Assembly: GCA_047975025.1 (NCBI GenBank) | Contig: JBKECY010000037.1 | Coordinates: 1 to 64,000, forward strand | Length of the DNA: 64,000 nt | Origin: JBKECY01 sp047975025 | Lineage (GTDB): Bacteria; Bacillota; Clostridia; Lachnospirales; Lachnospiraceae | Reading direction: 5' to 3' | Shown: piece by piece, positions 16,605-25,583 of the stretch | Layout of the letters: the number at the start of each line of letters is the position of its first letter | How positions within the stretch are numbered: position 1 is the stretch's first letter | Translations under genes and position numbers: made by a program | The notes under the pieces: model-generated | Databases searched by the model: none | The model's input: only the letters and a program-made list of their open reading frames with translations | What the model was told of the DNA's origin: nothing

Positions 16605-17027
16605 ATGATACGGATGCGCAAAGAGCAGTATCAGGCCTTTTTAGAGCATGCAGTACGTGTATTGCCGGATGAGGCCTGCGCCCTGCTGGGCGGTACGATA
16701 CAAGGCTCGGATAAAATAATCGAAAAAGTCTATATTGTCAAAAACATAGATGCAAGCAATGAGCATTTCTCCATGGACCCAAGAGAGCAGCTGACGGCAG
16801 TCAGGGAGATGCGCAAAAGCGGCTATGTCCAGATCGGTAATATCCATTCTCATCCGGAGACACCGTCCCGTCCATCTGAGGAGGACAAACGTCTGGCGTA
16901 TGATTCACAGGCAAGTTATCTGATTCTCTCCCTGGCTGATCTCCAAAATCCTGTGGTAAAAGCATTCCGGATTCAGGAGCAGACAGAAGTCACCTTGGAA
17001 GAGCTGGAACTTTTCACAGAGATATAA
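16605..17027 (+). CDS. hcyD: JAMM/Mov34 metallopeptidase, M67 family (HcyD-like)
   Basis: A 140-residue JAMM protease with a full zinc motif: Glu in LPDEACALLGG, then HSHPETPSRPSEED (H-x-H-x10-D). In known carrier systems such a protease removes C-terminal residues from the beta-grasp carrier. Here the substrate would be the Gly-Gly-Gly-Cys-Phe tail encoded just upstream. It is the last gene of the sulfur operon and runs into the ilv promoter region with no clear terminator. ATG 16605 follows AGAGGAGAG. Confidence 0.88.
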   Translation: MIRMRKEQYQAFLEHAVRVLPDEACALLGGTIQGSDKIIEKVYIVKNIDASNEHFSMDPREQLTAVREMRKSGYVQIGNIHSHPETPSRPSEEDKRLAYDSQASYLILSLADLQNPVVKAFRIQEQTEVTLEELELFTEI

Positions 17028-17079
17028 CGTATTAAGGATTGACAAAAATGGAATCTCTGCTTATACTGTAACGTATTAA
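17025..17079 (+). repeat. 11-bp direct repeat flanking the ilv promoter
   Basis: TAACGTATTAA occurs at 17025-17035, overlapping the hcyD stop, and again at 17069-17079. The spacing is 44 bp, about four helical turns, and the copies bracket the -35 and -10 of the ilv promoter. Each copy has short TAA/TTA symmetry. This is the layout of a looping or paired operator. No regulator is identified. Confidence 0.5.
17039..17067 (+). promoter_or_regulatory. Strong sigma-A promoter for the ilvBN T-box leader
   Basis: TTGACA (17039-17044), 17-bp spacer, TATACT (17062-17067). The -35 is perfect and the -10 has one mismatch. It starts 12 bases after the sulfur operon ends and feeds the T-box leader. Confidence 0.85.
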
Positions 17080-17117
17080 CATACAGAGGCAGCATCTTAG
17101 AGGCGTTGCTTATATAT

Positions 17118-17394
17118 GATAAATGCCATGATAGGGAGTAGTACATAATATTCTAAAATGCAGAGAGAAGGCGGTTGCTGAAAGCCTTCATGAGGAAGTT
17201 ATGGAAGTAGCCCTGGAGCAGCAGACCGAACCGGCATGGAATTGCTTTAGTAGACTTTGACGTTATCCTACGTTACAGGGAAACAATATCGGAGGAATCC
17301 CGTATTGGAATGAGTGCAAAGATATACGCTTTGAATTTAGGTGGTAACACGGATTATATATTCGCCCTAGGCCGGTTGGCTTAGGGCGTTTTTA
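17118..17394 (+). ncRNA. T-box leader (tRNA-sensing) upstream of ilvBN
   Basis: A Stem I base helix pairs ATGCC (17123-17127) with GGCAT (17233-17237). The distal AGAGAG/GGCGGTTGCTGAAAGCC region starts at 17162. The T-box proper TTAGGTGGTAACACGG is at 17337-17352, with TGGT (17342-17345) to pair the tRNA acceptor end. A terminator follows: CGCCCTA (17363-17369) / TAGGGCG (17382-17388) and a T run. The probable specifier is GTA (Val) at 17207-17209, judged from its place before the conserved GCCC-GGAGC pattern. This codon call is less certain than the T-box call. Uncharged tRNA would allow ilvBN transcription. Confidence 0.9.
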
Positions 17395-17426
17395 GTTTCC
17401 TGATTCATAGGAGATAGGAGAGAAGT

Positions 17427-19136
17427 ATGAAAAAAATATCGGGTAATAAATTATTGGTTAAGGCATTAAAAGAAGAGGGCGTTGAAGTTGTTTTTGGATA
17501 TCCGGGGGCAAGTACTCTGGAAATCAGCGATGAATTATACAAAGAGGAAAGCATACGTGTCGTCTTGCCGCGTCATGAGCAGGCGCTGGTGCATGAGGCA
17601 GATGCCTATGCACGTTCCACAGGTAAGACAGGGGTCTGTCTGGTAACAAGCGGTCCCGGAGCGACCAATCTGGTCACAGGAATTGCTACTGCGAATTACG
17701 ACAGTGTGCCGCTGGTATGTTTTACAGGGCAGGTGGCGAGCAATTTGATCGGAAGCGATGCATTTCAGGAAGTCGATATCGTGGGAATTACCAGAAGTAT
17801 CTGTAAGTACGGAGTGACTGTACGCAGACGTGAAGATCTGGGGCGGCTGATCAAAGAAGCGTTTTATATCGCCAGTACCGGCAAACCTGGAGCGGTCGTA
17901 GTAGATCTGCCCAAGGATATTATGGCAGAGCTGGGAGATACCGCATATCCGGAGACGGTAGATATCCGGGGCTACAAGCCGAATACCAGCGTACATATCG
18001 GACAGATCAAGCGGGCAATCAAAATCATGGAGAAAGCCAAACGTCCGTTGTTTCTGGTAGGCGGCGGGGTGAGCCGTTCTGACGCGGGAGAAGCGTTTAC
18101 TAAGCTGGTGGAACAAACTGGGATTCCGGTCGTAACGACCATCATGGGCAAGGGAACGATTCCTTCCACGCATCCGTTGTATGTGGGAAACCTGGGAATG
18201 CATGGCTCCTATGCCTCTAATATGGCAGTCTCGGATTGTGATATGCTGTTTTCCATCGGAACACGCTTTAATGACAGAATCACAGGACGCCTCAAAGAAT
18301 TCGCACCTCGTGCGCAGATCATTCATATTGATATAGATACCGGAGCAATTTCCAGAAATATTCAGGTGGATGTTCCGATTGTAGCGGATGCCCCGGAGGC
18401 AATCGCCAAGCTGCTCGAGTATGCACAGCCCAGTGAATGTGAGAAATGGGTTGCGCAGATACAGGCATGGAAGAAGGAATTTCCGATTCAGATGAAGAAA
18501 AAGGACAGCCTGAACCCGCAGGAAATCATTGAAAGCATCAATCAGACCTTTGAGGAAGCGATGATTGTCACAGATGTTGGCCAGCATCAGATGTGGACAA
18601 CACAGTTTATCGAATTGAACGACAAGAAAAAATTATTTACGTCAGGCGGTCTGGGCACTATGGGCTTTGGCTTCCCCGGAGCCATCGGTGTCAAAATCGG
18701 CAATCCGGATAAAACGGTTATCTGCATCTCGGGTGATGGCGGCGTACAAATGAATATACAGGAGTTCGCAACGGCAATGATCGAAGATGCACCTGTGATT
18801 CTCTGTGTATTTAACAATAGCGTGCTTGGCATGGTACGGCAGTGGCAGAAACTTTTTTATGGCAAGAGATATTCCATGACCAAATTAGCAAAAGACAGTG
18901 AGACCAGAGCCGATATGGCGCCGGCCTATATTCCGGATTTTGTGAAACTGGCAGAAAGTTATGGAGCGCGTGGGATTCGTATAACCAAGTCGGAGGAAGT
19001 GGTTCCTGCGCTGCTTGAGGCACGCAGCGAGAAAAAGGTGCCGATTCTGCTTGAGTTTGTCATCAGTCCGGAAGATCTGGTCATTCCGATGATTCAGCCG
19101 GGGGGAACACTTGAAGACATGATTACAGAGAATTAA
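17427..19136 (+). CDS. ilvB: Acetolactate synthase, large catalytic subunit
   Basis: A 569-residue TPP enzyme: N-terminal EVVFGYPGAS, catalytic Glu region PRHEQALVHEADAYAR, TSGPGATNLVTGIA. A central FAD-associated domain is followed by the TPP/Mg motif ISGDGGVQMNIQEFATA and FNNSVLGMVRQWQ. It condenses pyruvate, or pyruvate with 2-oxobutyrate, in the first common step of Val/Leu/Ile synthesis. It lies directly after the T-box terminator with an AGGAGAG site, and ilvN follows by 14 bases. The length is normal. Confidence 0.95.
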   Translation: MKKISGNKLLVKALKEEGVEVVFGYPGASTLEISDELYKEESIRVVLPRHEQALVHEADAYARSTGKTGVCLVTSGPGATNLVTGIATANYDSVPLVCFTGQVASNLIGSDAFQEVDIVGITRSICKYGVTVRRREDLGRLIKEAFYIASTGKPGAVVVDLPKDIMAELGDTAYPETVDIRGYKPNTSVHIGQIKRAIKIMEKAKRPLFLVGGGVSRSDAGEAFTKLVEQTGIPVVTTIMGKGTIPSTHPLYVGNLGMHGSYASNMAVSDCDMLFSIGTRFNDRITGRLKEFAPRAQIIHIDIDTGAISRNIQVDVPIVADAPEAIAKLLEYAQPSECEKWVAQIQAWKKEFPIQMKKKDSLNPQEIIESINQTFEEAMIVTDVGQHQMWTTQFIELNDKKKLFTSGGLGTMGFGFPGAIGVKIGNPDKTVICISGDGGVQMNIQEFATAMIEDAPVILCVFNNSVLGMVRQWQKLFYGKRYSMTKLAKDSETRADMAPAYIPDFVKLAESYGARGIRITKSEEVVPALLEARSEKKVPILLEFVISPEDLVIPMIQPGGTLEDMITEN

Positions 19137-19150
19137 GGAGGGAAGCGCAT

Positions 19151-19675
19151 ATGCAGAACAGAAATAAAGATGGCAATCTGATCAAGAAAAGATGGATTTC
19201 ACTATTTGTGGAAAATGAAGTAGGCGTGCTCTCAAAAATCTCAGGGCTGTTTTCGGCAAAGTCCTATAATCTTGTAAGCCTTACAGTCGGAACTACGGAG
19301 GATGCGACAGTCTCCAGAATGACAATTGAGACAGAAAGTGATGATGAAACCTATGAGCAGATCAAAAAACAGCTGAACCGGCTGGTTGAGGTCATCAAGG
19401 TGATTGATTTTACGGAAATATCCACCTGTATGAAGGAAATCCTCTATGTGAAGATCAAAAAATGTACCAAAGCCGATAAATCCGAAATTTTATATGTGGC
19501 ACAGACCTTTAATGCGGATATGGTAGATTGCGGCAAGGACAGTATTCTGCTCGAATTCGTCCAGACCGCAACCAAGAATGACGCAGTCATTAAACTGCTG
19601 AAAGAGACATTTCAAAATATTGAAGTGGTGCGCGGCGGCAGTGTAGGGATTGAATCCATCAGCGTCTTGTCATAA
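19151..19675 (+). CDS. ilvN: Acetolactate synthase, small regulatory subunit
   Basis: A 174-residue subunit with an N-terminal ACT domain (ISLFVENEVGVLSKISGLFS, residues about 12-85) and the C-terminal IlvN-type domain ending VVRGGSVGIESIS. It gives feedback inhibition by branched-chain amino acids and stabilises IlvB. The ribosome binding site is AAGGAGGG. Its 3' end overlaps the convergent acetyltransferase gene by six bases, with no room for a separate terminator. Confidence 0.92.
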   Translation: MQNRNKDGNLIKKRWISLFVENEVGVLSKISGLFSAKSYNLVSLTVGTTEDATVSRMTIETESDDETYEQIKKQLNRLVEVIKVIDFTEISTCMKEILYVKIKKCTKADKSEILYVAQTFNADMVDCGKDSILLEFVQTATKNDAVIKLLKETFQNIEVVRGGSVGIESISVLS

Positions 19676-20155
19676 CAACAGCTGATAGACTGCCAGATCA
19701 AGGTAGCGGTCGAATTTGCGGCCGACCTCCCGCAGTATGCCGCAGCAGGTAAAGCCCGCCGCCTCATGCAGGCGGATACTGCCGGTATTATCCCCGGTAA
19801 TAAGCGCAAGCAATGAATGGAACCTGTTTGTTTCCCTGGCATAGGCCAGGCAGGCATCCACGAGTCGTCGGCCGACCTGTTTGCGGCGGTGCGCGGTGTG
19901 AACGTAGACTGAGATTTCGGAAGAACAGGCAAAGCCCTTTCGTGAGCGGTATTCGGACAAAGAGCCGTAGCCCGCAATCTCACCCTCTTCTTCCAACACG
20001 AATATGCAGTACGGAAACAGATGCTGTTCGAACCATATCCTATGCTCAGCGAGTGTACGCTCTACAAGATCAAACGTAGCTGTGGTGGTTCTGACAGCAT
20101 CATTATATATCTCTAAAAGGGCAGGAAGATCCTCCCTTTTGGCAGGTCGTATCAT
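19670..20155 (-). CDS. GNAT N-acetyltransferase, phosphinothricin acetyltransferase-like
   Basis: A 161-residue GNAT. It opens MIRPAKREDLPALLEIYND and shows VLEEEGEIAGYGSLS, the acetyl-CoA motif A region VYVHTAHRRKQVGRRLVD, and a C-terminal EAAGFTCCGILREVGRKFDRYLD. The last segment is typical of the phosphinothricin/methionine sulfoximine (Pat/YwnH) group, which acetylates amino groups of small toxic amino acid analogues. ATG 20155 is chosen for its AAAAGGAG site; a longer upstream extension lacks one. It is convergent with ilvN. Confidence 0.85.
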   Translation of the reverse strand: MIRPAKREDLPALLEIYNDAVRTTTATFDLVERTLAEHRIWFEQHLFPYCIFVLEEEGEIAGYGSLSEYRSRKGFACSSEISVYVHTAHRRKQVGRRLVDACLAYARETNRFHSLLALITGDNTGSIRLHEAAGFTCCGILREVGRKFDRYLDLAVYQLLL

Positions 20156-20262
20156 GGTAAATTCTCCTTTTGTTTTTGGTTTTATACTACTGCACAGTAT
20201 GGAAAAATGCAAGCCTGCCGCCAAAGCGAGGGGGCGTATTCGTAAAATATTATACTGGGGGG

Positions 20263-20291
20263 TTACTTATTTTGTATAAAAATGATATAAT
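20263..20291 (+). promoter_or_regulatory. Promoter of gdpP-rplI-dnaB
   Basis: TTACTT (20263-20268), 17 bp, TATAAT (20286-20291). The -10 is perfect and the -35 weak. It lies about 45 bases upstream of the gdpP start. Confidence 0.6.
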
Positions 20292-20337
20292 ACCATGGTA
20301 ATTTGTGTGTAAAACCGAAGGGCGATAGGGGTAGTGT

Positions 20338-22386
20338 ATGAGTGAAAATGTAAAGATTCGAGGACAATTGAGAAAAGTTCTGGTATGGCCTTTGTTTTTA
20401 TCCATTATTCTGCTGCTGGTCAATGCGGTGGTCTACTGGTTCGATCGCAACTCCGGATTTGTAGTATCGCTTGGACTCGTCATTTATGTGGCGATTGCTT
20501 TGACTGTGTTCTTTCGCACCAGACCGGTTATTTTAGGCGAATTAATCAATTTCTCAAAACAGTTCACACAGGTGCAGAGCCAGGCGCTCAATGAACTTTC
20601 CATGCCCTATGCGTTCGTCGATGCAGAGGGACAGTTGTTGTGGGCCAATGCATCTTTTTTGTCAGCCATCGAAAAAGACCGGTTCGTGCGGCGCAATGTC
20701 AGCTTCTTTTTCCCTGAGATTACCAAGGCGGTGTTCCCGAAAGCACAGGAAGATGTTGTGTTCGAAATCAGCCATGAAGGCAGGGATTACAGCGTCACGC
20801 TGCATAGATGTATGATGGAGGAAGTCCTGCAGGAGACAAGGATGTATGAAGCCTCCGAAGAGTATAGCTATATTTATACCATCATGCTGCAGGATGTGAC
20901 GGAGTTCAATGAGTGTGTCAGACGCCACGAAGATGAAAAGATGGTGGTGGGACTTGCCTATTTGGACAATTATGAAGAAGCGCTTGAGAGTATGGAAGAG
21001 GTACGCCGTTCTCTGCTCGTGGCACTGCTGGATCGAAAAATTGTCCGGTATTTCTCGGAATTTGACGGACTTGTTAAAAAAATCGAGAAAGATAAATATT
21101 TCCTGGTCATGCGCCAGCGTTCTTTGAACCAGCTGATTGATCAGAAATTTAAAATATTAGAAGAAGTCAAGACTTTGAACATCGGCAATACGATGTCCGT
21201 TACGCTCAGTATCGGTATTGGTATTTCTACGGACAGTTATGAAGAGAATTACGAGCAGTCCCGCATCGCCATAGAGATGGCTTTGGGGCGCGGCGGGGAT
21301 CAAGTCGTCATAAAAGAAGGCGAGAAAATCTCGTATTTCGGCGGCAAGTCCCAGCAGATCGAGAAGACCACCAGAGTGAAAGCACGTGTGAAGGCACAGG
21401 CGTTAAAAGAATTTATGATGGCCAAGGAACGTGTCGTTATCATGGGGCATAAGATTATTGATGTAGATGCATTTGGTGCGGCCATCGGAGTCTATCGTGC
21501 GGCCAAGACGATTGGAAAGACGGCGCATATCGTGATTGACACACCGACGACCTCCATTAAACCACTGATGACAAGGTTCATGGAGAACTCGGATTACGAA
21601 GATGATTTGTTCCTGACATGTCAGCAGGCAATTGAGATGGTGGATGATAATACGCTTCTGGTCGTTGTGGATACGAATAAACCAAGCTATACGGAATGCC
21701 AGGAACTGCTTCAGCAGACGAATACAATCGTAGTCCTCGACCATCACAGAAGAGGCAATGAAATTATTGATAATGCCGTGCTCTCCTATATAGAGCCGTA
21801 TGCGTCCTCTACATGTGAGATGATCGCGGAGATTCTGCTGTATTTTGCGGATGGTATCCGAATCCGAAATATCGAAGCGGACAGTATATTTGCGGGTATC
21901 ATGATTGATACGAATAACTTTATGACGAAAACAGGGGTTCGTACATTTGAGGCGGCTGCATTTTTGCGCCGCAACGGTGCGGATGTTACCCGTGTTCGAA
22001 AATTGCTGCGGGATGACATTGATGCAACGAAAGCGAGAGCAGCTGTTGTACAGAATATGGAAATTTTTGATGAGTGCTTTGCCATTGCCATCTGTCCGAG
22101 TGACGGTCTGGAGAGTCCGACTGTCGTGGCTTCTCAGGCAGCCAATGAGCTGCTCAATGTGGTAGGGGTACGCGCTTCTTTCGTGCTGACAGAGTATAAA
22201 AAGGTGATTTATATAAGCGCCAGAGCGATAGATGAAGTAAATGTTCAGATTATTATGGAGCGTCTAAACGGCGGCGGGCATTTGAATATTGCCGGTGCGC
22301 AGGTCGAAGACCATACGATCGAGGAGACCGTAGTAATGCTAAAACGCATCATCAATGATATGATCAGAGAAGGAGAAATTGCATGA
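20338..22386 (+). CDS. gdpP: GdpP-type cyclic-di-AMP phosphodiesterase (DHH family)
   Basis: A 682-residue membrane-bound phosphodiesterase. Two transmembrane helices (about 15-35 and 40-62) are followed by a PAS-like domain, a degenerate GGDEF domain (TLSIGIGIS, about 290) and a C-terminal DHH/DHHA1 pair. Metal motifs include [32 protein letters not shown] and a closing GGGHLNIAG. The family hydrolyses c-di-AMP and affects wall stress and potassium balance. It is translationally coupled to rplI by an ATGA overlap, the usual Firmicutes order gdpP-rplI-dnaB. Confidence 0.93.
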   Translation: MSENVKIRGQLRKVLVWPLFLSIILLLVNAVVYWFDRNSGFVVSLGLVIYVAIALTVFFRTRPVILGELINFSKQFTQVQSQALNELSMPYAFVDAEGQLLWANASFLSAIEKDRFVRRNVSFFFPEITKAVFPKAQEDVVFEISHEGRDYSVTLHRCMMEEVLQETRMYEASEEYSYIYTIMLQDVTEFNECVRRHEDEKMVVGLAYLDNYEEALESMEEVRRSLLVALLDRKIVRYFSEFDGLVKKIEKDKYFLVMRQRSLNQLIDQKFKILEEVKTLNIGNTMSVTLSIGIGISTDSYEENYEQSRIAIEMALGRGGDQVVIKEGEKISYFGGKSQQIEKTTRVKARVKAQALKEFMMAKERVVIMGHKIIDVDAFGAAIGVYRAAKTIGKTAHIVIDTPTTSIKPLMTRFMENSDYEDDLFLTCQQAIEMVDDNTLLVVVDTNKPSYTECQELLQQTNTIVVLDHHRRGNEIIDNAVLSYIEPYASSTCEMIAEILLYFADGIRIRNIEADSIFAGIMIDTNNFMTKTGVRTFEAAAFLRRNGADVTRVRKLLRDDIDATKARAAVVQNMEIFDECFAIAICPSDGLESPTVVASQAANELLNVVGVRASFVLTEYKKVIYISARAIDEVNVQIIMERLNGGGHLNIAGAQVEDHTIEETVVMLKRIINDMIREGEIA

Positions 22387-22829
22387 AAGTAATATTATTA
22401 GAAGATGTAAAATCATTAGGCAAAAAAGGTCAGATTGTGGAAGTAAGTTCCGGCTATGCCAGAAATATGATTCTGCCCAAAAAACTTGGAATTGAAGCCA
22501 CACCGGCTAATCTAAATGATTTGAAGCTGCAGAATGCACGCTCGAAAAAGGAAGCACAGGAAGTCTTAGAGGAAGCTAAGGCACTGGCGGAATCTCTGGA
22601 AGGAAAAAAAGTCGTCCTTAAGCTAAAGACCGGAGATGGTGGTAAAGTATTCGGTTCAGTTTCTGCCAAAGAAATTGCGGAGGGAGCCATAGCCCAGCTT
22701 GGACTCGAATTAGATAAAAAGAAGCTGCAGCTGGAAGGACCGATCAAAGGCCTTGGAGTTGTTGAAGTACCGGTCAAGCTGCATCCGCAGGTCACAGGCA
22801 CTCTGAAAGTAGAAATACAGTCTCTATAA
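22383..22829 (+). CDS. rplI: 50S ribosomal protein L9
   Basis: A 148-residue protein of normal length. The N-terminal domain has [34 protein letters not shown] residues, with a long linking helix and a C-terminal domain ([26 protein letters not shown]). It binds 23S rRNA near the base of the L1 stalk. It starts inside the gdpP stop codon. Confidence 0.97.
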   Translation: MKVILLEDVKSLGKKGQIVEVSSGYARNMILPKKLGIEATPANLNDLKLQNARSKKEAQEVLEEAKALAESLEGKKVVLKLKTGDGGKVFGSVSAKEIAEGAIAQLGLELDKKKLQLEGPIKGLGVVEVPVKLHPQVTGTLKVEIQSL

Positions 22830-22847
22830 GAGTATAGGAGGAGCACT

Positions 22848-24179
22848 GTGGAAGAAGCTTTAATCAAAAGGATACTGCCAAACAGTCCGGAAGCAGAGCA
22901 GTCTGTCATCGGGTCGATGCTCATTGACCGGGATGCCATCCTATCGGCTTCTGAGATCTTGACAGGCGAGGACTTTTACCAGCATCAGTATGGCATTATT
23001 TTTGATGCCATGGTCGAATTGTGCAATGAAGGCAAGCCGGTCGATCTGATTACGCTACAAAACAGGCTGAAGGAAAAAGATATTCCGCCTGAAATCAGCA
23101 GTATGGAATATGTCAGAGAACTGGTAACGGGTGTGCCGACTTCGGCGAACGTCAAATATTATGCCACCATTGTCAGTGAGAAAGCACTCTTGCGCCGTCT
23201 GATCAAAATAAATGAAGAGATTGCCAATGAATGCTATGTTGGCAAAGAAAGCACGAATGATATTCTGGAAAGTACTGAAAAGAAGATTTTTAATTTGCTT
23301 CAGAAGCGGACAAGCAGTGAATATGTTCCAATTCAAAAAATTGTCTTAAATGCTATTGAAAATATAGAAAAAGCTTCCAAGATCAAAGGCAATGTAACCG
23401 GAATCGCCAGCGGATTTCTGGATCTGGATTATAAGACGTCCGGCTTCCAGCCGTCGGATCTGATTCTGCTCGCCGCCAGACCTTCCATGGGTAAAACAGC
23501 GCTGGCCTTGAATATTGCATCCCATATGGCTATCAAATCCGAAACAACCGTTGGAATCTTTAGTCTGGAGATGTCCAAGGAACAGCTCGTAAACCGTATG
23601 CTGTCCATGCAGTCCAAAGTGGATTCACAGGCGCTGCGAACAGGAAATCTGCGGGATGAGCAATGGGGACAATTGGTCGAAGGCGCCAATATTATAGGAC
23701 GTACGAACCTGATTATTGATGATACCCCGGGAATCTCTGTATCTGAACTGCGCTCCAAATGCCGCAAGTACAAGCTGGAACATAATCTGGGAATTATTTT
23801 TATTGATTACCTGCAGTTGATGTCGGGAAATGGCAAGACAGATTCCAGACAGCAGGAGATATCAGATATCTCCCGCTCACTTAAGTCACTGGCCAGAGAA
23901 TTATCCATACCTGTGGTTGCGTTATCACAGCTTAGTCGTGCGGTAGAATCCAGAACCGATCACCGGCCGATGCTCTCGGATCTGCGTGAGTCCGGGGCGA
24001 TTGAGCAGGATGCCGATGTGGTCATGTTCATTTATCGTGATGACTACTACAACAAAGACAGTGAGAAAAAGGACATTGCAGAAGTCATTATAGCAAAACA
24101 GAGAAACGGCCCCATAGGGACCGTTGAACTCGTATGGCTGCCAAACTATACACAGTTTGCAAATCTTAGCAGAAACTAG
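22848..24179 (+). CDS. dnaB: Replicative DNA helicase DnaB
   Basis: A 443-residue hexameric helicase that unwinds DNA at the replication fork. The N-terminal helical domain begins LPNSPEAEQSVIGSMLID. The RecA-like domain has Walker A AARPSMGKTALALN, Walker B IIFIDYLQLM and the arginine-finger region SRAVESRTDHRP with DLRESGAIEQDAD. No intein is seen. The start is GTG 22848 behind AGGAGGAGC. Its stop overlaps the convergent membrane-protein gene by four bases. Confidence 0.97.
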   Translation: MEEALIKRILPNSPEAEQSVIGSMLIDRDAILSASEILTGEDFYQHQYGIIFDAMVELCNEGKPVDLITLQNRLKEKDIPPEISSMEYVRELVTGVPTSANVKYYATIVSEKALLRRLIKINEEIANECYVGKESTNDILESTEKKIFNLLQKRTSSEYVPIQKIVLNAIENIEKASKIKGNVTGIASGFLDLDYKTSGFQPSDLILLAARPSMGKTALALNIASHMAIKSETTVGIFSLEMSKEQLVNRMLSMQSKVDSQALRTGNLRDEQWGQLVEGANIIGRTNLIIDDTPGISVSELRSKCRKYKLEHNLGIIFIDYLQLMSGNGKTDSRQQEISDISRSLKSLARELSIPVVALSQLSRAVESRTDHRPMLSDLRESGAIEQDADVVMFIYRDDYYNKDSEKKDIAEVIIAKQRNGPIGTVELVWLPNYTQFANLSRN

Positions 24180-24586
24180 GAGGCGGATTGCCGTTTCGCA
24201 GAAGTCTGTAGCCTCCTACGTCCGGCATAGAACAAAAATCCAATGCCAATGAGCCCCAGCCCGGCTGCCAGAAGATAATACAAAAGTAGATAAGAAGAAC
24301 CAGTGCCTGCAATCTCGAATACACCTGTCAGGATACGTGCGATAATCAAAGTAATCGTAGCCGACAGGAAGAGCCTGCAGGCATTTTTTCCTGCATTCGT
24401 AGCCATGGCCTTTCTCATTAACAGGTACAAAAGCCATAACAGCAACAGCAGCCCCAATGGAAAAATCCATACGGTATTCATGGCCAGACTTTCGACCCCA
24501 TGTCCAAAATAGTTATATACCATGTGAAAAACATATAGAAATGCTGCCAGAAGCGAAAGTGCTGCCGTCCATTTCTTAATTGACAT
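24176..24586 (-). CDS. Predicted four-helix membrane protein, unknown function
   Basis: A 136-residue protein with four hydrophobic stretches (about residues 8-28, 36-58, 70-90 and 98-120) and a basic C-terminus. ATG 24586 is chosen because it has an AGCAGGTGA ribosome binding site and starts a typical signal/TM sequence (MSIKKWTAALSLLAAFLYV); the frame is open further upstream but that part looks non-coding. It lies last in a minus-strand run after the NAGPA gene, with 16 bases between them. I do not recognise a family. Confidence 0.7.
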   Translation of the reverse strand: MSIKKWTAALSLLAAFLYVFHMVYNYFGHGVESLAMNTVWIFPLGLLLLLWLLYLLMRKAMATNAGKNACRLFLSATITLIIARILTGVFEIAGTGSSYLLLYYLLAAGLGLIGIGFLFYAGRRRLQTSAKRQSAS

Positions 24587-24602
24587 AAGAATCACCTGCT
24601 TT

Positions 24603-25583
24603 CTAATAACCAAAATAAATAATATCACTGATGGTCCGTTCACTTCCGGAACTTCCCTTGGTGCCTGCGACCGGTGTATTGATGACTTCTCCGTTAAATA
24701 CCAGAGTAGAGGAACCGCCGCCATCGAGATTATAAGCAATTGTCGCTCCCTTTTCCTGGAAGATTTCAGCCAGTTCATAGAGCGAGAGTCCTTCACTTTC
24801 TGAAGTCCGGCCGTCCGATACAACAATGATAAAGTGATTCTCGCTGATCTGTCCAATAGCGGTTCGGGGATTACTCGACATGGACTGTCCGACTTCCTCA
24901 GTAGAAGATACGGCGATTTCACCGTCTTCAACAAGGGTAGGTCCAAATGAAAATACTTGTAATGCCCCTTCTTCTAAGAGTGTCGCAGCCGTCACATCTG
25001 ACTGGTTCACCACTGTCATGCTGCCGTCAGAATTGATTACTAAAGCATCTGTATCTTCTTCTGCCGTATCTCTGTACAGTACACCGTTGCGTATGACATA
25101 GCCGGTATCCCTGAATCCATAGTAGTCACCATTGATTGCCAGAATTGCGTTATTTTCTTCCGCCATAGCTGAGGTGGTTTCTTTGATATTACGGCCATAT
25201 GTATTGTTGGCAAATGCTGTTTTGAGATACTGTATATCGCTGACGGTGATATCAACAACGTAATAGGTCGTATCGTTCGCCCGCTCTTCGGTAATGGTAA
25301 TCTGAATATTGTCATCTGAATAGCTGCTCTCCGTAAGCGTGACTTCACCGGTGCTGTCTGAGGCAGTGCTCTCAGAAGTATCCGCCGAGGTATCAGAAGT
25401 AGTCGTGTCCTCGGTACTTGTTGTAGAGGCTGCATCCTGTGTTGTCGTTGTGGTCGTTGTCGTGACCGCAGCATAGCTCTTTGGCAGCAGGAAGGTATCC
25501 AGAAGGACGAATGCTGTAAATAGCACCAGGACGATATAATATAGTATAAAAAAACGTTTCTTATCGGTTTTTTTTTTCTTCAT
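24603..25583 (-). CDS. Phosphodiester glycosidase (NAGPA) family protein, membrane-anchored
   Basis: A 326-residue protein with one N-terminal transmembrane helix (about 12-32), a long Thr/Ser/Asp-rich linker (about 40-80) and a NAGPA domain. Family marks include NAILAINGDYYGFR, RNGVLY, ALVINSDGSM, FGPTLVEDGE, NPRTAIGQI and LDGGGSSTLVFNGEVIN. Related enzymes cleave sugar-phosphate diesters; bacterial homologues are linked to exopolysaccharide or cell-wall glycopolymers. It overlaps the upstream glycosyltransferase gene by ATGA, so the two probably act on one glycolipid or polymer outside the membrane (inference). Confidence 0.85.
   Translation of the reverse strand: MKKKKTDKKRFFILYYIVLVLFTAFVLLDTFLLPKSYAAVTTTTTTTTQDAASTTSTEDTTTSDTSADTSESTASDSTGEVTLTESSYSDDNIQITITEERANDTTYYVVDITVSDIQYLKTAFANNTYGRNIKETTSAMAEENNAILAINGDYYGFRDTGYVIRNGVLYRDTAEEDTDALVINSDGSMTVVNQSDVTAATLLEEGALQVFSFGPTLVEDGEIAVSSTEEVGQSMSSNPRTAIGQISENHFIIVVSDGRTSESEGLSLYELAEIFQEKGATIAYNLDGGGSSTLVFNGEVINTPVAGTKGSSGSERTISDIIYFGY

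Noticed and set aside
17535..18587. 350-codon open frame antisense to ilvB
   Set aside because: It mirrors a strongly conserved enzyme gene, is rich in Cys/Arg/His typical of a shadow frame and has no ribosome binding site.
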